64,000 nucleotides of DNA from Carposina sasakii (Eukaryota > Arthropoda > Insecta > Lepidoptera > Carposinidae): assembly GCA_014607495.2 (NCBI GenBank), contig CP053171.1, forward strand, positions 372,001 to 436,000, given 5' to 3'. Shown here in pieces: positions 34,926 to 45,200 of this stretch. Every line of letters begins with the position of its first letter. Within the stretch, counting starts at the first letter, position 1. The position numbers were made by a program, and so were the translations under genes. The notes below the pieces were generated by a model. The model searched no databases, was not told where the DNA came from, and was given only the letters and a program-made list of their open reading frames with translations.

Positions 34926-35535
34926 AGATCAGTGGTTCCCAAATTTTAAATTTGGTCCAGGTGGACCCCCTAGTATTAACGGGTCCACAGGAGACAATAT
35001 TTTTTTTTTTTTCGGTGGGGGTCTACGTTAATGTGAGCCAAAATCGAGGTTCACTAAAGTAAAATTTGTAAAGGGCAAATATACAGGTTGTTTGTGACAG
35101 CCAGGCCTGTAGGGGGTCTACCATGACTTCATGACCATGTTAACTTTTAAAAGGGGTCTATGAAAACACTGAAAATTTGGGAACCTCTGTCTTAGATTCC
35201 AAAATTTTTCGAATTTTTTTCGTTTTCAGAAAAAAAGTTTTATTCGTTTTAAGGCATTAGATGATGACTTAAAAATAAAATCTGACATTAACCAAAAAAA
35301 TTTAGATCTGCCCTAGTTCAAATAGATCAATAATAGCAAGTTCCAAAAAATTTCTAGTTTTTTGAACAATAAATAAATATTTTTTTAGTCAAATGAAATA
35401 AGCTGGCCGACTTACTTCTCATCTATGAGCAAATCAAAAATACATTTCCTGCGAGCTTACTAAACTGTCGTAAAATTTTGCTAAAGGACAAATGGTACTT
35501 GGGTCAGTATTTTGTGACAGCCAGGCACACCCTGT
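34926..35535. mobile_element. hAT-type MITE interleaved with MITE family E
   Basis: CAGTGGTTCCCAAATTTTAA at 34930 and TGAAAATTTGGGAACCTCTG near 35190 are inverted ends of the hAT sort. GTTTGTGACAGCCAGGCCTG (35089) and TTTTGTGACAGCCAGGCACA (35510) look like ends of family E. The two overlap, so one inserted into the other. Confidence 0.6.
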
Positions 35536-35676
35536 ATATTGCGTTACACCATGACTTCAGAGGCATAATATGTCTGAGGCGGAAACACTGAAAATTATGA
35601 TAAAAGAGCTCTGAAATGACTAGGCTTTGAAATTTTACGTCTGACAATATAAGCAACATAATATAATTACACTCCT

Positions 35677-35910
35677 TTTTCCTGTCTTGTTCCCAATCAT
35701 TTGGGGTCGGTGCAATATGTAGGTACTCTTCTTTCATTCATCCCTATTATCCGTCATCTCGTTATTCTCATGTCTACCTCTTCATCTATAACCATCTTAC
35801 TTCGGACACGGCTTAAGGCAACATATAATTACACGACTTAACACAATTATCTTCATCTTCATAAGCCTATTGCAGTCCACTACTGGACGTAGGCTTCCCC
35901 CTGCCATAGG
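35677..35910 (-). mobile_element. LINE 3'-end fragments
   Basis: 35677-35815 has TTTGGGGTCGGTGCAATATG and ATTCATCCCTATTATCCGTC, as in the 29.8-kb LINE. 35860-35910 has GCAGTCCACTACTGGACGTA, the other tail, in reverse. Confidence 0.65.
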
Positions 35911-35939
35911 AGGATTTTGTTACTAAAAAGTTCCACTAT

Positions 35940-36370
35940 CTGTTTTTCGGCGGCTCCATCATCAGACCCTCGTTTCCTTTATATTATGTGTAGCTGACCA
36001 AAATTCTCTATGAAAATCTAAAAACGGACTACTCGTGCCTATTATATTTGAGGATATCCCTAGATTCCTTAGAGATTCCATCATCAGATGTGTTGTATAT
36101 GTAAGTGTCCAAAACGCTCAGTAAAAGTATAAAAATCAGACTACATGTACCTACAATATTTGAGGATTGCCCTCGATTTCTCCAAGATCCCATCATCAGA
36201 TCCTGATGTGGTGAATATGGGACCAACTTGGAAGCATACCATGAGCAACTATAAAAAAAATTGAAATCGGTTCATAAATGATGGAGTTTTGAGGTAACAC
36301 ACATAAAAAATAAAAAAAATAAAAAACATACAGACTAATTGATAACCTCTCTTTTTGAAGTCGGTTAATA
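35940..36370. repeat. Three diverged tandem units ending in a LINE-like 3' end
   Basis: CATCATCAGA recurs at about 35958, 36086 and 36189, each at a similar place in a unit of roughly 100-130 bp with ATTTGAGGATATCCCTAGAT or its relatives. The block ends ATCGGTTCATAAATGATGGA, an AATAAAAAA-rich run and CTCTTTTTGAAGTCGGTTAA. Confidence 0.5.
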
Positions 36371-36839
36371 AATAACAAATATCGTAACGTAAATGAATAC
36401 GATGCGATAAACATACCTATACATACAAGTTCTAACCAGATACTATGTGGCCAGATACTATGAGATATATTAAAAAAATATAGGTATTTTATCATAGTAG
36501 AATTGGTAAACAAATCGTTGTAGAAGATGCTAGAACAACGCCTTGATATTCAACCAGTATCTATAAATATATATATATGTTTTCCAATTCTAGTGAGTGA
36601 ATCTGAAAGAAGTTGGGTTCAACCTCTCTTTTTGGCATGCTATGTGATTTCTGTAGACAACATACAAACATAATATGTTATTATGAAATTACACATATTA
36701 TTCTAAGCTTTATTTAGGTATTTCTAAATAAAGCTTATCATCATCTATACTATATCATGTATGTTTTCGGCGAAGTATACTGATAGAAGAATTCTTGAAA
36801 TTTCCACGAGAACCAGGAAAAAACATTATTTCAAATATA

Positions 36840-37105
36840 CGTTAATAGTCCAATCAACGAGGAAATCCTTTGTATGGGACTCAACATTAATTCCTCTGTC
36901 GCTGAAACTTTGCAGGGTTATAAAGTAAAGTTTATAGATTACGATTGACAAAAAATCCAGGATTTTTTCGCTTTAGAACTTTGTTTTTTTTTTACCTAAA
37001 CAAAAAAAAATACGTATAGATCGCTGCGTATAGAGAAATTTTCCGCAGCGATCTACATGCGATTTAAGTTCCAAATCGAAAAAATCCTGGATTTTTTATT
37101 AATCT
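36840..37105. mobile_element. Hairpin-forming repeat
   Basis: AAAATCCAGGATTTTTTCGC (36952) and AATCGAAAAAATCCTGGATT (37075) are inverted, as are GATCGCTGCG and CGCAGCGATC nearer the loop. The upstream ATCAACGAGGAAATCCTTTG recurs, diverged, at about 59610. Confidence 0.55.
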
Positions 37106-37279
37106 TATTTTTTATTACTAGTTACTTTATTATCATCCTGCAAAATATTAGGAACGGTGGAATTATTGTTGGGGTAAAATCCTCCATTGATTGTATTATA
37201 AACAGCATTGAAATAGATATTTAAAATAGTTATCATAAAAAGTTTGTTTTCTTTACATTTTAAAGAAAATTTTTATTAT

Positions 37280-37531
37280 TATTTACATACATACACACAT
37301 ATAATCACGCCTTTATCCCTTACGGGGTAGGCAGAGCACCAAGGGTTGATAGAACCACATGGTGCCATTTCTGACCAACTTTAAGGGTATAGTTGAGATG
37401 TACAAGTTCGGTTAGTAGTGACAGGTGGTCAGCCCATCGCCTACAAAACACCAAGACCCTCTTGTCCCTCTACTGACTTGTACAGTTTGCCCGGGAAGAG
37501 AAGCAGCTGTAGTATTATACTTTTTTTTTCA
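37280..37531 (+). mobile_element. Family Z copy
   Basis: ACATACATACACACATATAA, CCTTACGGGGTAGGCAGAGC, GAAGCAGCTGTAGTATTATA. Confidence 0.8.
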
Positions 37532-37985
37532 TATTATATTTCATATTACATTTTTATTATATGTATAGATTATTTAGTTCAAGTTAAAGTTACAATCTTG
37601 ATTTAAATCTATCTAAGTACCTATATAATCATACTATCTACGAGAAGGCTTTAGTAATTTGCTACGCGAAAATTCGTAGTCCTGTATCACTCGTAGTCGG
37701 CACCTTTTCCTTTTTTTTTTTTTTTATATTTTTTTTTTTTATATATATAAGCTGAAGGTGCCAAACAGGATTTATTATAGTTTTGCACTTTTCTCAAAGA
37801 TAAATGTAAGTATACACTATAATTTTCGCATATGTGTAAATGAGGTAATTTGGTCGTCTATACGTTTCTTATTTAGATATTTGTTAAATGATCCACTTTT
37901 TAAAATCAACCAAATTTCTTGTATCAGTAATATACTCTTAACAAGAACCGTATCAGTACAGGATGGTAATGGCGGATAATTCAAT

Positions 37986-38258
37986 ATATAAGGTGTACCA
38001 AAAAGTACAGATTATCTTTTGACACGAAACTAGGTACGTAAAAAGAAACAACTTTCATTATGGGACCAACTCTGAAATAGTAAAAAAAAATCTGCTGATC
38101 CATACATTTCAGTGCAGTAATTATTCAAGATTGTATGGAACTGCTGATTTTTTTTCACTATTTCCGAGTTGGTCCCATAGTGAAAGTTGTTTCTTTTTAC
38201 CTACCTAGTTTCGTGTCAAAAGTTAATCAGTACTTTTTGGTAGACCTTATATAGGATG
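37986..38258. mobile_element. MITE family D, complete hairpin
   Basis: Arms of about 110 bp: ATAAGGTGTACCAAAAAGTA with TACTTTTTGGTAGACCTTAT, and GAAACAACTTTCATTATGGG with CATAGTGAAAGTTGTTTC. Flanked by TATA on both sides. No coding capacity. Confidence 0.85.
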
Positions 38259-38699
38259 AACCCGGATTATCCTTTATCGCCTACCTGCCTACGTGACTAT
38301 ACTTATCGACAATTTGACAGTAAACTTATCTGACAGACGCCTAAGGTCAATAGTGCGTCCGCTTAGCATCTGAGATAAAAATAAACTGTTTATTAAAATA
38401 AAACCATTAAGATATTGGCAGAGTAAATATTATTATAGGTATTATCTGAATATGTTGCAGCCGTATTGTAAAAACACGCCGTTCTGTAAAATGACTTGGC
38501 ATATTGGTTATAATGTTGAATAGTGCATGTTGCAGGAACAGTATAAGGGGTATTATTACAAAACGGCCAGGTATTTTCAATGATAGGTATGATTAAAATA
38601 TCTTTCAAGCACTTCGCCAGCCGCTTAAACGGCACGCTCGCTGCGCTCGCACAGTTCATGTGTTGTTATTTCAACAGTTGTTTACATAATGTAACTTAA

Positions 38700-38915
38700 T
38701 TTTTTTTTACAGTTAGCTAGGCAAACATTTGACCGCCATCGTGCCTGATGTTAAGCAAGATGCGGCCTAGGGTGGTACATGTTTGCCTAGAAAGTGCCTA
38801 TTCAATCTAGCTTTGAAGAGAACAATGTTGTAGTGCTCGGGAAATACATCGGCAGGAAGTGCATTCCACTCCTTAGCCGTTCGCATTACAAACGAGTAAT
38901 TAATTAAGCAGCGAT
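38700..38915 (-). mobile_element. LINE 3' end (CR1/L2- or R1-like RT tail)
   Basis: Minus-strand reading gives TAKEWNALPADVFPEHYNIV followed by LFKARLNRHFLG, a typical C-terminal tail of this class, then a stop and a 3' end rich in A. 5'-truncated. Confidence 0.72.
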
Positions 38916-39635
38916 GTGCTAAATGCCAAATTGGATTTCCCTTCTTGAAAGTTTAGGTAACCGTTATTAGCCAAAAAGCTCTAATTTAATTAACTATTTA
39001 AGTGGATATGAGACGAAAACAAACGCCAATGCGAAACGATGTTATGTATAGATATATACATTGTCTAAGGATCCTGATACTGCCGCTTCTATCCTTCAAT
39101 GTTTATCTAATTTTACTACTTCTTCAATGATTTTCATTTATTCCCTTATCCGCAAGTCATCATAGTATTTATTCATGATATTCGTAAACAAAACATAAAC
39201 TTCAAACATAACCCTGATAAGCATTACACAAGTTTTATTTCTATCTATTTTAACGAGTTTATTGCTTGGTTTTATTGGAGTGATTTAGAATGATTTTATT
39301 ACATTTTTATCGTAATATTTTTCTCAATAATAAAAATGTTATTGGCCTTACTGACCTACTGATTGGGACAAGCCTCTTAATATAAATTAAAAACATTACT
39401 GTGTTAACTTTCTTTCATAGAACAAGACAATTTTTTTGATACTCGTATTAGGAAATGGAATTATGCTTTCACTTATTATCAAATAGGGCTGAAGTGTGCA
39501 AAATACATACCCATTTTATGTGGGTGTGTAATTTCAAGTCTCATGAGGTAGAATGAGCTTGTCGCTGCTTTTTGAGCACAAAATCTTAATGGAATGCTTT
39601 AATAAACGTGGCTACAAGCTTCTATAAAAATGTTA

Positions 39636-39863
39636 GCGGTGTAATTTTTTTTTTTTTAATTACACAACACATTAACCTAGTCCCACATTAAGATCCCTAA
39701 GGTCTTGTGTCATGGGTACTAAGCAACGGTATATAAATACATAGATAAATATAGAATATGACTTCGATATTCATCATATCAATGTTTGCACCTATCGGGA
39801 TTCGAACCCAGGACCTATGGCGTCGCAGGCAGGGTCACTACCTACTAGACCAATCGGCCGTCA
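39636..39863 (-). mobile_element. SINE family F
   Basis: ACACAACACATTAACCTAGT to CCAATCGGCCGTCA, with B box complement CGGGATTCGAACCCAGGACC. Confidence 0.82.
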
Positions 39864-40234
39864 ATTTAATATATAGAATAAGTCAAATATTTAATAGTGA
39901 ATATTTGACTTATTCTATTAAGGTCTCCATTACCAGTCCTCTTATTTATTAAATATCCTCGATATGCTAGTTGCACATACATACATACATATAATCACGC
40001 CTATATCCCTGGTGAAAAAGCACCCTTAAGGTCACCGCCCCGACTGACAAAGCGTTAAATTTACTCGTATCGAAATTCAAATCTCCAAGATGAAGCCAGA
40101 CGAGTTTATTTATCTGCAGAATAAATAGCTCAGTAGATGAATGCCATTTATTTACTTACGACAGGTTTATTTCTTTCGACTTTGGGTATTTGATTTTCGT
40201 ACGTACTACATACATTATAATATACGACTACATT

Positions 40235-40430
40235 CCCGAAATGAGCCAAAAGTGTAGAATCATAAGGGAGATTTCACAACTACGTTTAGCATAGCAGGGA
40301 AAGATGTAAATGATCAGTGACAAGTTGCTAGCTTATCGCCTGAGATAATGCCCGAGTTCCTTAGTCGACTTTAATGATATGCCACGGAAAGAGAAGCAGC
40401 TGATGTATTCTAGTGAAGCTCCGCATAAGT
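40235..40430 (-). repeat. Family I copy
   Basis: ACGTTTAGCATAGCAGGGAA, GTTGCTAGCTTATCGCCTGA, GAAGCAGCTGATGTATTCTA. Confidence 0.65.
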
Positions 40431-40724
40431 TTTAGGTTAGTTCGTTCTATGGTCGATTATAACTTAAAAGTTGTTTTACTCGTACGAGTACATCTCCCTT
40501 TTTGTCTCAGCCCTTTAGATTTAGAATGAAGTGAGACGGTATATGTAACTAATTTAAATTTATGTTTATGTCTGACGGTCACAATCGATCACATTTTAAA
40601 AGTAACATTAATTAGTTAAACTGTGATCTAATCTCATTTAATTTTTTATCTTCTATTCGGTTTGAAACAAATATTGTGATTTTTGCAAAGATAATATAAA
40701 CAAATAAATGAAATTGTATTAGGC

Positions 40725-40840
40725 GTTACAAGTCGGAAGTTTCTCGTGGCGATTGTAGTTAGTGCAAGTGCCTGTTTTCGCAGTTATGAGTTATCAGATC
40801 CGAGGGTCAGTGGAGGGTGTAGGTAACCATAGTGAATAAA
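40725..40840 (-). repeat. Family L fragment
   Basis: TTAGGCGTTACAAGTCGGAA, TCTCGTGGCGATTGTAGTTA, CAGATCCGAGGGTCAGTGGA, all reverse of the copies at 19 and 49 kb. Confidence 0.55.
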
Positions 40841-41006
40841 CAAATAAATAAGTATTGTTACAATCGATTCTATTTTAATGAATGACAGACAATCGTTCAT
40901 TTATCTATGTAAACTAAAATTAATAAAAGGTAAAGTAACTGTATCTGTCCGTTTCTTTTCATTTTGCGACATAATATGTTGACCTCCATTGTAATTACCT
41001 ATACAG

Positions 41007-41873
41007 GTGATTTTTGGTCGTCAACGTTCCCGAAAACTACGGAATCTCCTCATCACCACGATTATTTTTCTCCATGGAACCATACCTGGGAAGTGTCTGG
41101 TTTCCTAAATATTAGGGTCTAAAGTTGAGTAAATAGACTGCGTTTTTCTGCATAAATGCACATTGACGCGCGTAGCAAGATTTTTTCACGAGAAATAATT
41201 TATATCTGTCTATGAAAAAACTAGCATAAATACTGGACACTATAAATTTTGCCCGATCAAGTAATAATTTTTTTTTTCAAAAAATTTACATCGTTTCCCA
41301 GAGTTTTTTTTTCCATAAACTTACTTTATTTGATGTATAGAGTACGTACTTATTTATGGGTGGCAACGAAAAAACATTCTTATTCTTATTTAGCCTAATA
41401 ATGCTATTAGATGCCTTAAATCACCAATTAGTGATAGCACATCGCAACAGATCACTGAATTGTCAACTAATATTTACTGAAAAGGAATTAGAGGAAATAG
41501 GCTACTGCATTAGTGTATTGAATGCCTGTTGTATTCAAATGATCAGCAAAACTGACGTCATCTCGTCAAATATTTTTTTTGTAACAGGTTCTTTACAGTT
41601 ATACAGGAATTTTTTTCGTTGCCACCCTTAACGAAGGGTACGTACTCTATACATCAAAGAAAGTAAGTTTATGCCAAAAAAATGCTGGGAAACTGGGGTT
41701 ATTTCTCCTGAAAAAATCTTGCTACACGCGTCAATGTTCATTCACGCAGAAAAACGCAGTCCATTTACTCAACTTTGGACCCTAATATTACAGTTCCATG
41801 GAGAAAAATGATCGTGACGATGAGGAGATTCCGTAGTTTTCGGGAACGTTGACGACCAAAAATCACCCTGTAT
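41007..41873. mobile_element. Composite fold-back element: two inverted family B copies around a unique core
   Basis: 41007-41380 is a forward family B (CAGGTGATTTTTGGTCGTCA to GAGTACGTAC). 41612-41873 is a reversed one (TTGCCACCCTTAACGAAGGG to GACCAAAAATCACCCTG). Between them about 240 bp is not seen in the other copies. A 91-codon frame (41356-41631) covers core and arm but has no recognisable domain, so it is not called as a gene. Confidence 0.7.
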
Positions 41874-42078
41874 AAATAGTGGCACATTTTTTACTGACTT
41901 CGAAAACGAGAGGTTATTAATTCATCTGTATTTTAATTATAATTAGCATTTCACCTGACAATATCTCTGTTACAATACTATTAGTCGATGTCCGTTTCGT
42001 CACGGTGACTGTTATAGTGTCTCAGTAAAAGTTAATTTCTCAAGAAACATTTTTAATTCATTTTTTCAAATTTTCCAG

Positions 42079-42285
42079 TGGAAAGCGTACTTATAGATGC
42101 TGTGGCATCGTCCAGCACTACACCAGAGCCAGAGGAACGTCCATCAGACCACGAGGGTTCAGCTACTCCGAGCCCCGAGGAGACCAAGAACGGGCACGGC
42201 AAGGTCTTGCAGCGCATGGAGACGGTGCCAGATATCAAGAGAGATACTTCTGGTATCACCACCCAGTACATCGCTACGGGTATTG
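42079..42285 (+). CDS. Transporter exon: hydrophilic N-terminus
   Basis: Acceptor TTTTCCAG, donor GTAAGT. Encodes ESVLIDAVASSSTTPEPE and a Pro/Glu/Ser-rich stretch, then QYIATGI, the lead-in to TM1. It opens with TG as codon positions 2-3 and ends one base into the next codon. The acidic cytoplasmic N-terminus is longer than in many family members. Confidence 0.82.
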
Positions 42286-45200
42286 GTAAGTACTTATTAT
42301 GATAATGTGGAGCTTCATTGGAATACATCAGCTCCTACTTTGGTGTATGTCGTAAGAGTTGACTAAGAAATTTAGAAGTGTTCCGCAGCTAGTCACCGAT
42401 TATTTACCTACATTTACCTACATTCACCTACATTCACCTAAATTCACCTACATTCACCTACATTCACCTACATTCACCTACATTCACCTGCATTCACCTG
42501 ATCACCTACATTCACCTACACACCTACATTCACCTACATTCACCTACATTCACCTACATTCACCTACATTCACCTACATTCACCTACATTCACCTACATT
42601 CACCTACATTCACCTACATTCACCTACATTCACCTACATTCACCTACATTCACCTACATTCACCTACATTTACCTACATTTATGCTAAGCATGGCTGCAG
42701 GGTCTCTCTTATAATCCTGCATTATTAGCTAACACATATTGAAAATACGAGTACATGTATTATGCGTAAAAGTGGTGATAGCCCAGTGTATAATATTAAG
42801 ACGTGCACCTTCCAAGCGGGAGGCGTAAGTTCGATCCCAGTCACGGGCCTGTGCCAATGAATTTATTTCATGTACAGATTTTAATGTTGCAAAAATTGTC
42901 ACTTAGCTCGTGCCTCGGAAAGCACGTAAAACCGTTGGTCCTGCGCCTGATCTCTCTCCGGTCGTGTCGGCTTTCCGTCCCATCGGACTATGAGAGTGAC
43001 GGAATAGAGAGTGCATCTGTGTTTGCGCATACACTTGTGCACTATAATATCTCCTGCGTATCTGGTCAATCTCCGTAGAGATTGGTCGCCTTGGCCGAAA
43101 TACGGTCGGAGATCATCATTATGCGTAAGCATAATTATGTGTGTATATATAGGTATGCTTCATAAATAGTAAATACCTACATTCATTTTACTAAATGAGT
43201 GCAAAACCCGTAGGTACATAACAGATAAAAACTGGCGCCAACTTCATTACTCATAAATATAATATGTACATGCATATAGTCATGTACATTATCCCCAAAA
43301 GAGGTTGAGCAGAAGTGTGCAAAATACACACATCCACTTTTCACCACCCTATTAAGTCCCACGTGGTAAAGAGTGAGTCAACCGCGGTTTTTCATTTTTT
43401 AAAAATTGATATAATACAGGTTGTAACAGAAGGGGTATGTTAAGCGAAAAACTATATAAATAGCCCACTATAGAGAACCTATTTCCAAAATTTGAGACTC
43501 GAAATCACATTTTTATTATTCGAGATTGTATGAAAATTCCTGAGATATTTAAAAATTCTCCATACTGTCGGGAAAAATAAACATGTGATTTCGGATCTCA
43601 AATTTTGTGGATAGGTTCTCTATATTGGGCTATTCACATAGCTTTTCGCTTAACATACCCTTTTTGTTACACCCTGTATACATGGCTGGGTTCCCAAAAA
43701 GTGTTAGACCGAACTTTAGGATTACGAAGGAGATCTCATAGCTACGTTCAGCATAGCGGGGGGGATGTAAGTGATCAGTTACATGTTACAAGCTCATTTT
43801 TCGGATAACAGTATCTTTAAAATTAACCCCATAAAGCACTAGACAACGTAACGTATAATTCCATTACGTAAACCAGTGAGCAATTATCAAACTAAGTCAC
43901 GTACGCACGCACATTTCAGTGTTTCAGAAATCTAGACCTAAAGACTAATTACATAATTAGAGCTACTTATAGATATAAAAGTTAATGAATAAATATCTAT
44001 AGATCTGAAATTAAAATGTTATTCGCACGGTATTATTATAGCTATGTTATATTTATACAGTTGGTTGAGGGATAATATAATAAAGAATAAATATACAGGG
44101 TGATTTTTGGTCGTCAACGTTCCCGAAAACTACGGAATCTCCTCATCATCACGATCATTTTTCTCCATGGAAGCATACCTGGGAAGTGTCTGGTTTCCAA
44201 AATATTAGGGTCCAAAGTTGAGTAAATAGACTGCGTTTTTCTGCATAAATGCACATAGACGCGCGTAGCAGGATTTTTTCAAGAAAAATAATTAATATCT
44301 GTCTATAAAAAAACTAACATAAACACTAGACACTATAAATTTCGCACGATCAAGAAATTTAAAAAAAAAATAAAAAAAAAAAATCCCAGCATTTTTTTTT
44401 GGCATAAACTTACTTTATTTCATGTATAGAATACGTACCCTTCGTTAAAGGTGGCCACAAAAAAAAACCCTGTATAATAAAGAATAAATGTATATAAAAT
44501 AATATGTTACTTATATTGTATCAGGTCTCGGGTGGTACGAGTACACTACAATACTTTCAAATGTCTCACTGAAATTCATTTAATCTATCTCCTAGCTCTA
44601 GCTCATTGCTCAGCAAATATTTAATTTGAATTAAAGGATTTTCTAGTTTTCAATTTAAAATAAATAATTGGTAGTAGAATATTGAGTAATCAAATGAAAT
44701 TCAATTATTGAGATTATACGAAATAAAGAGTTGGAATTCGCTAGCGAAATCTAGCGACATCATCTGTAAGCAAATTGTAAAGTGAAAAATATGGCTTGAC
44801 TATTTAGAAATTTTAATTCCAATGAATGATCGCGATTATGAATAGTTAGATTTGTGACTCAGTGGAGGGTGTAAAATATATCGTAGTATTACTTATGCTA
44901 AGTTAAGCTTAGATTATTCGGTTTGTTTATTACGACTGTAGTCGTCAGTGACTGTGGTCACGACTTGATCCGAGAATGGGCAAGCCCTGGTTGTATGTTT
45001 CACAACTATATATCTATATAATATATATAGCCAAGTGGTGCCAGCAGAGTAGAGTTTGTACCACCCCTGCCTGCCCGTGGGTTTCGTACGAGGCGATTAA
45101 GGATTTCCGGGTGGATGGCTGCAGCGCCTCCCGTGTTGACAACATAGTCCGAAAATCACACTGCGGCCATCAACCCGCCTGCCCAGCGTGATGACTATGG

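Noticed and set aside
41356..41631. 91-codon frame in the fold-back element
   Set aside because: No homology recognised and partly made of MITE arm sequence; described as a feature of the element only.
42405..42685. CRISPR-like regular repeat
   Set aside because: Direct 10-bp tandem array without spacers in a eukaryotic intron; a minisatellite.
42359..42688. 109-codon frame with THLHSP-like repeats
   Set aside because: Translation of the TACATTCACC minisatellite.
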